A stretch of DNA of 47,006 bases from Kistimonas sp. bin40 (GCA_002238585.1 MPMQ01000001.1:141771-188776); one strand, 5' to 3'. Positions 26,828 through 35,612 are shown, counted from the stretch's first letter. The notes: generated by a model from the letters alone, not told the origin. Program-made: numbers and translations.

Positions 26828-27043
26828 GGGGCTGTGCTGTCGCGTGTGACAGCCTGACGCAGGCCTTTGTGCAGGGCCCTTTGCCGGGCTCTGCGCCTGG
26901 CGCTGCCCTGGAGCCGGTCCGTCTGGCGAAAATTGATGGCGGGGCAGGGCAAGGGATGTCTTGCCTCTGGCGGCTGGCGGCTGGCAGAGAGTCCTGCTTG
27001 ATGCCCGGCGAGCTTGGGGGATGTATAACAAGCTGGCTGGCGG
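26828..27043. other. Start of ~940-bp spacer after rpoD
   Basis: No gene is recognised between rpoD and the convergent lipoprotein gene at 27766-28269. This first part holds no clear terminator. The next part is a tandem duplication (separate entry). The stretch from 27341 to 27765 has only short overlapping open frames without domains. Confidence 0.5.
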
Positions 27044-27340
27044 TTTGTCTTCAGGAGTGTGCCGGCTGCAGTTCTGCCGGCTGGCGTAAATAACTTCTTG
27101 CTTGTGTCAGGTCCGGTCCTGTCCGCCGTAACCGGCTCCGCCGGGACGGGAACGACTGAGCGGGCCTGGTGCAGTTTGGATGAGAAGGCTCTTTGTCTTC
27201 AGGCGTGTGCCGGCTGCAGTTCTGCAGGCTGGCGTAAATAACTTCTTGCTTGTGTCAGGTCCGGTCCTGTCCGCCGTAACCGGCTCCGCCGGGACGGGAA
27301 CGACTGAGCGGGCTTGGTGCTGTTTGGATGAGAAGGCTCT
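27044..27340. repeat. 148-bp non-coding tandem duplication with conserved hairpins
   Basis: Two almost identical units lie head to tail (27044-27191 and 27192-27340). Each contains a GCCGGC/GC(C/A)GGC-type inverted pair near its start and a strong stem-loop (27126-27149 and 27274-27297). The stem-loop pairs CCGT with ACGG outside and CCGGC with GCCGG inside around a TCC loop. No frame has a start or domain, so the unit is probably non-coding. There is no T tract after the hairpin, so it is not a classical terminator. Confidence 0.85.
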
Positions 27341-27765
27341 CTGACAAAACGGCATTACACATCCGTGGTTGCCGGTTGCTGAAAATCTGCGCAAGCATGG
27401 CTCAAAAGGGCGTGCCAGCCAGTAAGACAAGTCGCAGTTGTGCCTCAAGGTTGAGCCAGTGCCATCAGCGACCAGGTGTGCTGGCGGTCAGCAGCTGGTG
27501 GTCAGAAGAAGACAAACCGACCTGTGATGACCGCAATCGAAACCTGGGGAGCTGGGTTGTGAGGGGCGACTGTGCGGGCGAGGCAAACACCCAGTCAGTG
27601 ATAGCAGGCCCAGGTACTGAGAAAAGGTCTTGTTCCTGAAGTCCTGACACGGCGTCCTGACAGGCGGGCGGCTTGGCGATGGCAGTGCGCCGACCACCCG
27701 ATCCGGATGCCTGGCAGCGATGCAGGCTGTGTCCGGACGGGCGACGGCAAGGGATGCGGATCCTG
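27341..27765. other. Remainder of the rpoD-lipoprotein spacer
   Basis: I see no gene, RNA or repeat that can be supported here; only short open frames without ribosome sites or domains. Confidence 0.4.
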
Positions 27766-28269
27766 TTACCCAGCCGCAGGCAGGTTGGTGCGTACCACGC
27801 GGCTGGTTCTTCCCTGACTGAATATTTTGACCCGGTCGCCAGTGCGCAGGCTGTTGGGATCGGCTATCTCCTGGACAACAGAAATATACTCGCCGTTGTC
27901 CAGCTGAATGGTCAAATTGCTTGCTGTCGTCCTGGTGATACTCTTTTCCGCCTGGTTGCCCAACACCAGACCGGTGAGGGCGCCCGCCACCACAGCGAGT
28001 CCCTGGCCAGAGCCCTTGCCGACGGATGATCCTGCTATGCCTCCTGCGGCGGCTCCTGCCAGAGCACCGCCTCCTGACTCCTGCCCGTCGACCTTTACCT
28101 GTTCCATGCTGATGATAGTGCCGAACCGCACTCTCTGCTCCTGACGTAACTCATGACGATCGTAGTTGTTGCCACCCAGGTCGCTGGCGCAGCCGGATAC
28201 CAGTCCCAACACCAGGAGCGTCGAGCCGAGCAGGGCCAGACGGGAAGGAAGTTTTGTTGCAGACAGCAT
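27766..28269 (-). CDS. Glycine-zipper outer-membrane lipoprotein (SlyB/PcP-like)
   Basis: The 167-residue protein starts with a lipoprotein signal ending in the lipobox LVSGC (Cys27). A glycine-zipper segment (GGGALAGAAAGGIAGSSVGKGSGQG...AGALTGLVLG) of the 2TM/Rick_17kDa kind follows, then a C-terminal domain typical of SlyB (TASNLTIQLDNGEYISVVQ, GDRVKIFSQG). Such proteins sit in the outer membrane and are often part of envelope-stress responses. ATG 28269 follows an AGAGG site. It is divergent from the ccm operon. Confidence 0.88.
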   Translation of the reverse strand: MLSATKLPSRLALLGSTLLVLGLVSGCASDLGGNNYDRHELRQEQRVRFGTIISMEQVKVDGQESGGGALAGAAAGGIAGSSVGKGSGQGLAVVAGALTGLVLGNQAEKSITRTTASNLTIQLDNGEYISVVQEIADPNSLRTGDRVKIFSQGRTSRVVRTNLPAAG

Positions 28270-28535
28270 ATTGAGCCTCTTTCTGATGATGTCTTCCTGT
28301 TGCCGCGAGTGCTGGTCGCTGAGCGCTGTGATGCGCTTGCCGAGTATTTCGGCCGACAGGAACTTTTAAGGTACACCAGGAAATGGTCAGCAAGAAACAG
28401 CCTTTATTTTTTCAGGTGTATCCTGTTCTTGTCTTTGGCAATGAACAGTAGACAGTGGTGACGGAAAAAGGTTCCGATGTTCCAATCGCTCCTGTTCCGC
28501 TCTACCATGAGTGCTTTTCTCGATCAGCACGGAAG

Positions 28536-29174
28536 ATGTCGGTGTCACATCCTCTCTTGTCGGTGTCCGGCTTGCACTGTGAGCGGGATGGTGTCTGCCT
28601 TTTTACGGCACTGGAATTCAGGGTACAGGCTGGTGAAATACTGCAGGTCACGGGCCCCAATGGTGCGGGGAAAACCACACTGCTGCGTGCGTTGGTGGGG
28701 TTGTCGTTGAGTGTGCAGGGGGATATTGTCTGGAACGGACACCCCGTTCAGGACGACCGGCCCGGATTCAACGCCCAGCTGCTGTATATCGGACATAGAA
28801 TGGGTATCAGTCCGTTGCTGACACCGGAAGAGAATCTGTGGGCTTTCCCTGACTTGCGGCGGCGGTGCTCGCGTGCGCGGCTCTGGCAAGCCATGGCGGC
28901 CTGCGGACTGGCCGGATACGAAATGCAGCCGTGCTGGCAGCTGTCGGCAGGGCAGAATCGCCGGGTCCTGCTGGCGCGCCTGCGTCTGTCAAGCCAGCCG
29001 CTCTGGATTCTTGATGAACCTTTTACCTCGCTGGACAAAGAAGGCAGGACTGCTCTGGAAAGCCTGCTGCACCATCATGCGTGCCAGGGGGGAGTGGTGG
29101 TTCTGACCAGTCACCATGCACTGGATATGCCGGATTCACAGTTGAGACAGCTGCCGCTGGGAGAGCTCGGGTGA
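28536..29174 (+). CDS. ccmA: Heme exporter ATP-binding protein CcmA
   Basis: CcmA is the ATPase of the CcmABCD complex that releases holo-CcmE during cytochrome c maturation. Walker A GPNGAGKTT, the signature LSAGQNRRVLLARL, Walker B LWILDEPF and the switch His in LTSHH are all present in ~212 residues. The start is either ATG 28536 or GTG 28542 two codons later, which is better placed relative to GGAAG at 28531-28535. It is the first gene of the nine-gene ccm operon and overlaps ccmB by 4 bp. Confidence 0.95.
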   Translation: MSVSHPLLSVSGLHCERDGVCLFTALEFRVQAGEILQVTGPNGAGKTTLLRALVGLSLSVQGDIVWNGHPVQDDRPGFNAQLLYIGHRMGISPLLTPEENLWAFPDLRRRCSRARLWQAMAACGLAGYEMQPCWQLSAGQNRRVLLARLRLSSQPLWILDEPFTSLDKEGRTALESLLHHHACQGGVVVLTSHHALDMPDSQLRQLPLGELG

Positions 29175-29851
29175 GCAAGGGACTGGCATTGTTCGCGCTG
29201 CTGATGCGGGATATGAAACTGGCGCTGCGCTCGCCTGGTGATCTGATCAATCCACTCATCTTTTTTCTGTTGGTGGTCACGCTTTTTCCTCTGGGGTCAG
29301 CGGCGGGTGAGGCACACTGGCTGGCGGAAAAGGGGGGGACTATTATCTGGGTGGCCGCACTGCTGGCGAGTCTGTGGGCGACAGATGCGCTGTTCCGGGC
29401 TGATTTTGACAGCGGCATGCTGGAGCAGCTGGCACTGGCGCCTGAGCCACTGTGGTTTACCCTTCTGATCCGTATTCTGGTGCATTGGACGCTGAGCGGC
29501 TTGCCGCTGGCGTTGCTGTCGCCGCTGCTGGGCATCATGTACGGACTGGACCTGGGTCACTGCGGTGTGCTGCTGGTGACCCTGTTGCTGGGCACTCCTC
29601 AGCTGAGTCTGGTGGGGGCGGTGGGGGCCGGCCTGATGCTGGGGGTGCGACGCAGCGGGGTATTGCTGTCGCTGTTGATTCTGCCTTTTTACATACCTGT
29701 CCTGATATTGGGTACAGGGGCTCTGGATGCCGCTGTGCGGGAACTGCCGTGGGTGGCTCCCCTGTTGTGGCAGGCGATGCTGCTGATGCTGGCTGTCACC
29801 CTGGCACCTCTGGGTGCGGCGGCGGCGGTGCGTATGGCACTCGATGGCTGA
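29171..29851 (+). CDS. ccmB: Heme exporter membrane protein CcmB
   Basis: CcmB is the membrane subunit paired with the CcmA ATPase. The 226-residue protein has six hydrophobic helices and the family hallmarks MRDMKLALRSPGDLINPLIFFLLVV near the N-terminus and LILPFYIPVLILGTGAL near the fifth helix. The start is GTG 29171, preceded by GGGAG; its GTGA overlaps the ccmA stop, indicating coupling. The protein is almost the same length as E. coli CcmB (220). Confidence 0.95.
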   Translation: MSKGLALFALLMRDMKLALRSPGDLINPLIFFLLVVTLFPLGSAAGEAHWLAEKGGTIIWVAALLASLWATDALFRADFDSGMLEQLALAPEPLWFTLLIRILVHWTLSGLPLALLSPLLGIMYGLDLGHCGVLLVTLLLGTPQLSLVGAVGAGLMLGVRRSGVLLSLLILPFYIPVLILGTGALDAAVRELPWVAPLLWQAMLLMLAVTLAPLGAAAAVRMALDG

Positions 29852-29888
29852 GCTGCCGGGTCACAGGCGCGCCGATGGTCAACTACGG

Positions 29889-29917
29889 TCGAAAACGCGA
29901 CGAAAAAGCCGTACACT
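29889..29917 (+). promoter_or_regulatory. Possible internal promoter before ccmC
   Basis: The -35-like TCGAAA (29889-29894, 4/6), a 17-nt spacer and the -10-like TACACT (29912-29917, 4/6) lie in the only real gap (105 bp) of the ccm operon. Confidence 0.3.
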
Positions 29918-29956
29918 ACGGCCCGTTTTTCTTGTGGGTAACGAAATCACATCTCC

Positions 29957-30712
29957 ATGAAGTGGACTTTTTTTCACCGCCTTTCGTCACCGAAATGGTT
30001 TTATGAGATCAGTGGTCGCTGCCTTGTCTGGACCGGCGCTGCGGCGCTGGCCTGCACGCTGTGTGGGCTGCTGTGGGGCCTGCTGTTTGCGCCGCCCGAC
30101 TACCAGCAAGGCAATAGCTACCGCATTATCTTTATTCATGTGCCGGCGGCCTCTTTGGCCTTGGTCGTGTATTTGGCGCTGGCCGTCATGTCAGCCATCA
30201 ACTTTGTCTGGAAAATCAAGCTGGCCGATATGGCGGCGGCTTGCCTGGCGCCCATAGGGGCTTCCTTTTGCAGTCTGGCTCTGGTGACGGGAGCTATCTG
30301 GGGAAAGCCGACCTGGGGAGCCTGGTGGGTATGGGATGCGCGTCTGACGTCCATGTTGATTCTGCTGTTTCTGTATTGCGGCCTTATGGCGCTGCGCAGT
30401 GCCTTTACCAGTCAGGATATGGCGTCCAGGGCCTGTGCCATTCTGGCCATGGTGGGACTGGTCAATATTCCTGTGATCAAATTCTCGGTGGAATGGTGGA
30501 GCACCTTGCATCAGGGAGCCAGCCTGCGTATTGTCGGCCAGTCGTCGATGGACCCCTCCATGCTCAAGCCGCTGTTGGTCAGTCTGGCCGGATTTTATAT
30601 GTTTTGTCTCTTCGTGTTTTTGCTGCGTCTGCGCGCTGAAGTCGTCTGGCGTGAATGGCGGACATCCTGGGTGCGAGCCCTGTTGGAGCGGAGCGCCCCA
30701 CATGTACTTTGA
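29957..30712 (+). CDS. ccmC: Heme handling protein CcmC
   Basis: This inner-membrane protein binds heme through its periplasmic tryptophan-rich (WWD) loop and loads it onto CcmE. The 251-residue protein has six hydrophobic segments, the WWD motif TWGAWWVWDARLTS between two flanking His residues (IFIHVP and STLHQG), and the usual length (E. coli 245). It overlaps ccmD by 11 bp. Confidence 0.96.
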   Translation: MKWTFFHRLSSPKWFYEISGRCLVWTGAAALACTLCGLLWGLLFAPPDYQQGNSYRIIFIHVPAASLALVVYLALAVMSAINFVWKIKLADMAAACLAPIGASFCSLALVTGAIWGKPTWGAWWVWDARLTSMLILLFLYCGLMALRSAFTSQDMASRACAILAMVGLVNIPVIKFSVEWWSTLHQGASLRIVGQSSMDPSMLKPLLVSLAGFYMFCLFVFLLRLRAEVVWREWRTSWVRALLERSAPHVL

Positions 30713-30890
30713 TTCGCTGGGGGAGCTGTTGTCGATGCAAGGGCATGGCTTCTATGTCTGGACTGCCTATTCATTGGGGTTTTCGGTATTGCTCTGGAAT
30801 TTTCTGTCACCCGTGCTGCACGGACGGCGACAGCGGGCCCATATAAAACGGCGTCTGCGTCGTGAGTCGGCAAGGGAGCACCGGCTATGA
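30702..30890 (+). CDS. ccmD: Heme exporter small subunit CcmD
   Basis: CcmD is a 62-residue single-span protein that stabilises CcmC-CcmE interaction in the CcmABCD complex. A typical N-terminal stretch (MQGHGFYVWTAYSLGF) enters a transmembrane helix, and a highly basic cytoplasmic tail (RRQRAHIKRRLRRE) follows. ATG 30702 lies inside the end of ccmC and has a GGAGC site upstream. Confidence 0.93.
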   Translation: MYFDSLGELLSMQGHGFYVWTAYSLGFSVLLWNFLSPVLHGRRQRAHIKRRLRRESAREHRL

Positions 30891-31396
30891 AAAGCGCGCG
30901 CAGACAGCGTCTTGCCCTGCTGTTTTTTATCGTCTTTGGTGCCGGCTCTGCCCTGGGTCTGATGCTTGCGGCTCTTGACGAGAACGCCAATCTGTATTTG
31001 TCTCCTGCGCAGATGCGCTCGGGAGAGGCCCCTGTGGGAATCCGGCTGCGTGGCGGCGGCCTGGTGGTGGAGGGCTCGGTCCACAGAGACCCTGACAGCC
31101 TGGCGGTTGCATTCCAGATAACCGATGGCGCTGGAACCGTGGATGTCCATTACAAGGGGATACTTCCCGATCTGTTCCGGGAAGGACAGGGTATAGTGGT
31201 GACTGGCGTGCTGGATGAGGATGGCCAGTTTCGCGCAGAGGAAGTCCTGGCCAAACATGATGAAACCTACATGCCCCCTGAAGTCAAAAGTGCGCTGGAA
31301 ACGGCCAGTTCCACCCGTGCAGAGAGCGCCAGCCGCCCCTCCGGGGACCCGGCTGACGACAGTGCCAGCACCCCTGGCGCAGGAGCTGTTCTGTGA
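30887..31396 (+). CDS. ccmE: Cytochrome c-type biogenesis heme chaperone CcmE
   Basis: CcmE is a periplasmic chaperone that binds heme covalently. An N-terminal anchor helix (residues ~9-30) is followed by an OB-fold domain. The heme-attaching His124 and ligand Tyr128 lie in AKHDETYMPPEV. A Ser/Ala/Pro-rich tail of about 35 residues follows, within the variable C-terminus of the family. The start ATGA overlaps the ccmD stop, and the stop overlaps the ccmF GTG. Confidence 0.96.
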   Translation: MKSARRQRLALLFFIVFGAGSALGLMLAALDENANLYLSPAQMRSGEAPVGIRLRGGGLVVEGSVHRDPDSLAVAFQITDGAGTVDVHYKGILPDLFREGQGIVVTGVLDEDGQFRAEEVLAKHDETYMPPEVKSALETASSTRAESASRPSGDPADDSASTPGAGAVL

Positions 31397-33426
31397 TCCC
31401 TGAGCTGGGCCATATTGCCCTGATTCTGTCTTTTTGCCTGGCACTGGTTCTGGGTGTTGTGCCCCTGCTGGGTAGCTACAGAGCACGGCCTGACTGGCAG
31501 GCACTGGCACGCCCACTGGCCGTGGGGCAGTTTGTGTTTGTTCTTCTGGCCTTTCTGGTCCTGATGCAGGCATTTGTGGCAGGAGACTTCTCTGTTGCCT
31601 ATGTTGCCAACAATTCTGGCACCCAGCTTCCGCTGATCTACAGGATCAGTGCCGTCTGGGGAGCGCACGAAGGCTCCCTGCTGCTGTGGGTCCTGATTTT
31701 GTCTGGCTGGACATTGGCGGTGGCTGTTTTTCCCGGCCCTCTTCCGGCCCACACCCTGGCACGGGTGCTCGCTGTGATGGGCTTGGTCAGTGTGGGCTTT
31801 CAGCTGTTTGTGCTGCTGACGTCCAATCCTTTTTCCCGTGTACTTCCCTGGCCGCCGGCCGAAGGCGCAGAACTCAATCCGCTGTTGCAGGATATAGGGC
31901 TGGTGATACATCCCCCCATTCTGTATATGGGCTATGTGGGGTTTTCTGTTGTCTTCGCCCTGGCTATTGCAGCGCTGCTGGAAGGCAAGGTGGATGCCAG
32001 CTGGGCACGCTGGAGCCGTCCATGGACGCTGGTAGCCTGGGTATTCCTGACCCTGGGCATAGCCCTGGGGAGCTGGTGGGCCTATTACGAGCTGGGATGG
32101 GGAGGCTGGTGGTTCTGGGATCCGGTAGAAAACGCCTCTTTCATGCCCTGGTTGCTGGCAACGGCCCTGCTGCACTCTTTGGCAGTGACTGCCAGACAAG
32201 GGGTGCTCAGCAGCTGGACCTTGCTGCTGGCCATAGGAACCTTCTCTCTCAGCCTGCTGGGTACCTTCCTGGTCCGTTCTGGTGTTCTGACCTCGGTGCA
32301 TGCCTTTGCGTCTGATCCGGCCCGTGGTCTTTTTATTCTTCTGTTTCTGGTGGTGGTTGTCGGCAGTTCGTTGTTGCTGTTTGCGCTGCGCGCTCCTGCC
32401 GTCGCTGTCCGCTGGCGTTTTACACTCCTGTCGCGGGAAATGTTCCTGATTGCCAATACGGCCGTGTTTTCTGTGGCTTGCGCCACTGTCTTGCTGGGCA
32501 CCCTCTACCCCCTGATGATTGATGCCCTGGGGTTGGGCAAAATTTCTGTAGGACCGCCGTTTTTCAATACTTTCCTGGTTCCCCTCACGCTGCTGGCGGC
32601 GTTCATGCTGGGGCTGGGTGTAGTAACGTCCTGGCAGCAGGGGCGGCTCCAGCAGCAGGTGCGCCCCTTGTGCGGCACCGCCCTGGTGTCCTGTGCGGCC
32701 GGAGCCCTGGTAGCTTTTGTATCCAATGAGGCGTTTGAAGTCCGGGTGGCTCTGGTGATGACCCTTGTTGTCTGGGTGGTCCTGATGAGTCTGGGAGCGC
32801 TGGTCAGTCAGAGCCGTCGCGAGGCGGACAGGCTGCTGGTGGGGCTGGGCCGGCTGCCCGGTCGCGTCTGGGGCATGCATCTGGCACACATAGGCCTGGC
32901 GGTGGTCATGGTGGGTATCCTGATGGTGTCCTTGCACAGCAGTGGCAAGGATGTGCGCATGAAACCCGGCGATCAGCTGCAGCTGGAAGGGTACAGCTTT
33001 CGCTTTGAGGGTGTGCGCCGCCGCCCGGGTCCCAATTACATCGCCAATTACGGCAGCCTGCGCATTGTCGGCCCCCAGGGCGTACCAATGCTCATGCACC
33101 CGGAAAAGCGCCTGTACACCGCCAGCCGTTCGGTGTTGACAGAGGCGGCCATAGTGCCGGGACTGTTCCGTGATATCTACGTGGCTCTTGGTGAAGATCT
33201 GGGTGAGGGAGCATGGGCTGTCCGTATCCAGATAAAAGCCTTTGTGCGCTGGATCTGGGGCGGAGCGCTTCTTATGGCACTGGGGGGAGCACTCTGTGTC
33301 GCCAGCCGGTGTCGACAGCGCCGGGGCCAGACATCTGCGGCCCCGTCGGCTGATGCGGCAGCGGCGTCTCTGGCCGCAGGTCAAAGTGCCGATGCCCCGC
33401 TGGCTGCGCAGGTGGCCAGATCGTGA
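31393..33426 (+). CDS. ccmF: Cytochrome c heme lyase subunit CcmF
   Basis: CcmF is the large membrane subunit of the heme ligation complex, moving heme from holo-CcmE to apocytochrome CxxCH motifs with CcmH and CcmI. The 677-residue, multi-span protein has the WWD motif WGGWWFWDPVENASFMPWL and conserved neighbouring sequences (VWGAHEGSLLLWV, HPPILYMGYVGF). The start is GTG 31393, overlapping the ccmE stop. The last ~40 residues are an Ala/Ser-rich extension beyond the usual family end. Confidence 0.97.
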   Translation: MIPELGHIALILSFCLALVLGVVPLLGSYRARPDWQALARPLAVGQFVFVLLAFLVLMQAFVAGDFSVAYVANNSGTQLPLIYRISAVWGAHEGSLLLWVLILSGWTLAVAVFPGPLPAHTLARVLAVMGLVSVGFQLFVLLTSNPFSRVLPWPPAEGAELNPLLQDIGLVIHPPILYMGYVGFSVVFALAIAALLEGKVDASWARWSRPWTLVAWVFLTLGIALGSWWAYYELGWGGWWFWDPVENASFMPWLLATALLHSLAVTARQGVLSSWTLLLAIGTFSLSLLGTFLVRSGVLTSVHAFASDPARGLFILLFLVVVVGSSLLLFALRAPAVAVRWRFTLLSREMFLIANTAVFSVACATVLLGTLYPLMIDALGLGKISVGPPFFNTFLVPLTLLAAFMLGLGVVTSWQQGRLQQQVRPLCGTALVSCAAGALVAFVSNEAFEVRVALVMTLVVWVVLMSLGALVSQSRREADRLLVGLGRLPGRVWGMHLAHIGLAVVMVGILMVSLHSSGKDVRMKPGDQLQLEGYSFRFEGVRRRPGPNYIANYGSLRIVGPQGVPMLMHPEKRLYTASRSVLTEAAIVPGLFRDIYVALGEDLGEGAWAVRIQIKAFVRWIWGGALLMALGGALCVASRCRQRRGQTSAAPSADAAAASLAAGQSADAPLAAQVARS

Positions 33427-33971
33427 AGAGATGGCTTTTGTTCCTGCCCTTACTCGCGTTCATTGGACTGGGTGCATTTTTTCTGCGCGAGCTCGACAGC
33501 GACCATGCTGTACCTTCGGCCCTGGTTTCCCATCGGTTTCCTGATTTTTCGGCACCGCTGCTGAGCCTCAAGCCACAGCAAACGGCGCAGACGGCCAATG
33601 CCAGTGCCCTCAAGGGGCAGATTTCACTGGTGAATGTGTGGGCCAGCTGGTGTCCTTCCTGTGCTGTCGAACACCCTTTCCTGATGAAGCTGGCCCGGCA
33701 GAAAGTGCCCCTGTTTGGCGTGAATTACAAGGATCAACGCGATAGAGCGCGTCAGTGGCTGGAAAAAAGGGGCAATCCTTATCGTATGATTTTTGTGGAT
33801 GAGAAGGGGCTGCTGGGGATTGATCTGGGCGTGCGTGGCGCCCCCGAGACTTTTCTGGTGGATGCCAAAGGCGTCATTCGCTACAAGCACGAAGGTGTGC
33901 TGGACGCCTCGGTGTGGAATGACGAGCTGGTTCCGCTGGTGGCCCAGCTCCGAGCGGAGCAGATACCATGA
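33423..33971 (+). CDS. ccmG: Thiol:disulfide interchange protein CcmG/DsbE
   Basis: This membrane-anchored periplasmic thioredoxin keeps apocytochrome c or CcmH thiols reduced, receiving electrons from DsbD-type proteins. The signal anchor is at residues ~4-21, the active site WCPSC at 76-80, and the conserved acidic/GVNYKDQ and RGAPETFLVD (cis-Pro) segments are present. The length of 182 residues matches E. coli DsbE (185). The GTG start overlaps the ccmF stop. Confidence 0.96.
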   Translation: MKRWLLFLPLLAFIGLGAFFLRELDSDHAVPSALVSHRFPDFSAPLLSLKPQQTAQTANASALKGQISLVNVWASWCPSCAVEHPFLMKLARQKVPLFGVNYKDQRDRARQWLEKRGNPYRMIFVDEKGLLGIDLGVRGAPETFLVDAKGVIRYKHEGVLDASVWNDELVPLVAQLRAEQIP

Positions 33972-34399
33972 GACTGCGCTGTTTCCCGATGATATTTTGT
34001 TGTGTTCTGCTGCTGGCTGCGACCTGTGCCAGGGCCGCTATTGACACCTGGATTTTTGACAGTGACCAGCAGGAACAGCGTTACCGAACCCTGGTGAGCG
34101 AGCTACGTTGCCCCAAGTGCGAGGGCCAGAGTATCGGAGATTCCAATGCTCCTGTGGCCAATGATTTGCGCGGGGTTGTCTACCGGCAGCTGAAGCAAGG
34201 CTGGACGGACCAACAAATAGCGGACTTTATGGTGGAGCGCTACGGTGAATTTGTGCTTTACCGGCCCAGAATGGGTGGTTCAACGCTGTTGCTCTGGTGC
34301 GCTCCTCTTGTTTTTTTTGCTCTGGCATTGTCCACGGTCATCTGGATTGCGAGCCGCACCCGGCATCCTGGACGAGGTAAACCATGGCACTCTTCTTGA
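33968..34399 (+). CDS. ccmH: Cytochrome c maturation protein CcmH (CcmL-type)
   Basis: This periplasmic, membrane-anchored thiol oxidoreductase presents reduced apocytochrome to CcmF. A signal peptide ends near residue 24. The redox motif is LRCPKCEGQSIGDSNAPVA (Cys48 and Cys51), with a C-terminal membrane helix (LLLWCAPLVFFALALSTVIW). The short 143-residue form, with CcmI encoded separately, is the Pseudomonas-like split of the longer E. coli CcmH. Confidence 0.95.
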   Translation: MRLRCFPMIFCCVLLLAATCARAAIDTWIFDSDQQEQRYRTLVSELRCPKCEGQSIGDSNAPVANDLRGVVYRQLKQGWTDQQIADFMVERYGEFVLYRPRMGGSTLLLWCAPLVFFALALSTVIWIASRTRHPGRGKPWHSS

Positions 34400-35445
34400 T
34401 TCTGGCTCTGGTACTGATGAGCCTTGCGGTGGCTTGTGTAGTCCTGCCGCTGCACCGGGCGACAAGGGCACCTGCTCTGGCCAGTGTCCCGGCAAGCTGG
34501 GCGCGGCTGCTGCCCTGGGCTCTGGCCGCCCTTGTCTGTTTTTTATCCAGCGGTCTGTATCTCTGGTTGGGGTCACCGGTGCCTTTGCAGCAATACATGG
34601 CCTTGCAGGCGCTGGAGACTGAAGACAGTGCTGACAGTTTCATTGCTGCGCTGGAGAAAATGGTGGAGCGCTGGCCGGATAATCAACAGACACGCTTTAT
34701 GCTGGCCAGTGTCTACAGAAAGATGGGACGCTACCAACAAGCGGTAGCCGAGTTTTCCCGTGTGGTGGAAGCCTCCGGTGGCCAGGAAGCAGAACCTGTG
34801 GCCCAGCTGGCACAGGCGAGGTACATGGCACAGGGCAATCAGATCGACGCCGAAATGACGCGCCTTGTGGCCAAAGCACTGCGCCTGAACCCGGACAATA
34901 CCCTGGCGTTGGGGCTGTCGGGAATCACGGCCTTCGAGCAGCAGCACTACCAGCAGGCACTGCAGGCCTGGCAGCGCTTGCTGGAGCTGACGCCTGACCC
35001 GGATGAGAGGAAGATGCTGGAGTCCGGTATTGCCCGGGCGCGTGCCGCCATCGCCCAACGGGAACAGCAGCCTGACAAGGATGCGCCGGCTGTCCCGGCG
35101 GCGGCTGTGCGTGTCCATGTGGACTTGTCCGACGCTTTTGACAGACTGCCGGACGCCGCACGGGTATTTATTTTCGCCCGGGTGCCAGGACGCCCCATGC
35201 CCGTGGCCGTGGTGTCCCTGTTGCCGAGCCAGTTGCCGACGGCGGTCAAACTGGACGACAGCAATTCGATGGTGGCCGGTGCATCTGTTTCACATCATAG
35301 CCGGGTGGATCTGGTCGCCCGACTCTCACTGAGCGGCAACGCCCTGGATGCGGATTACGAAACGCTGATCCGAAATGTCAAAGTAGGAGACAGCCGCTCG
35401 GTGTCTCTGGTGATCCGCAACCCGGAGGATGGGTTGAATCCCTGA
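34384..35445 (+). CDS. ccmI: Cytochrome c biogenesis protein CcmI (TPR protein)
   Basis: CcmI is an apocytochrome chaperone of the heme ligation complex. Two membrane helices (residues ~1-20 and ~40-62) are followed by a periplasmic TPR region (QQTRFMLASVYRKMGRYQQAVAEFSRVV and LRLNPDNTLALGLSGITAFEQQHYQQALQAWQRLLEL). A C-terminal beta-rich domain typical of CycH/CcmI (VHVDLSDAF, ARVFIFARVPGRPMPVAVV) follows. It overlaps ccmH by 16 bp and ends the operon. Confidence 0.94.
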   Translation: MALFLILALVLMSLAVACVVLPLHRATRAPALASVPASWARLLPWALAALVCFLSSGLYLWLGSPVPLQQYMALQALETEDSADSFIAALEKMVERWPDNQQTRFMLASVYRKMGRYQQAVAEFSRVVEASGGQEAEPVAQLAQARYMAQGNQIDAEMTRLVAKALRLNPDNTLALGLSGITAFEQQHYQQALQAWQRLLELTPDPDERKMLESGIARARAAIAQREQQPDKDAPAVPAAAVRVHVDLSDAFDRLPDAARVFIFARVPGRPMPVAVVSLLPSQLPTAVKLDDSNSMVAGASVSHHSRVDLVARLSLSGNALDADYETLIRNVKVGDSRSVSLVIRNPEDGLNP

Positions 35446-35546
35446 ACCTGGTACTGTTTAAATAGACACTATGCCGACCTTTATCGGGCAGGCTTCTGAC
35501 GAGCGCTGTCCGGGAGCCGTGTCTCATCACCAGGAGAGCAAAAAAA

Positions 35547-35612
35547 ATGAGGCTGCACATTCGGTTCTATGAGGTAATTCGGTTCTATGAGGTAAAGAGT
35601 GGAGCTGTTTAG
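35547..35612 (+). CDS. Possible 21-residue small protein or leader peptide
   Basis: The ATG at 35547 has AGGAGAG at 35532-35538 with 8-nt spacing, a near-ideal ribosome site. The 21 codons contain a perfect 18-bp tandem duplication (35559-35576, 35577-35594) that encodes IRFYEV twice, and they end at TAG. It lies in the 310-bp gap between ccmI and smc, 143 bp before the smc start. It could be a small basic peptide or an upstream ORF affecting smc. No known homologue is recalled. Confidence 0.35.
   Translation: MRLHIRFYEVIRFYEVKSGAV
35559..35594. repeat. 18-bp perfect tandem duplication
   Basis: ATTCGGTTCTATGAGGTA occurs twice in succession inside the small ORF upstream of smc. The length keeps the reading frame. 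Confidence 0.9.

Noticed and set aside
24968-27031. 687-codon minus-strand ORF opposite rpoD
   Set aside because: Long only because of the codon bias of rpoD; no domain, and rpoD is unmistakable on the other strand.
31267-33384. 705-codon minus-strand ORF opposite ccmF
   Set aside because: Antisense to a certain gene, Gln/His-rich as expected for a complement of a Leu/Ala-rich membrane protein.
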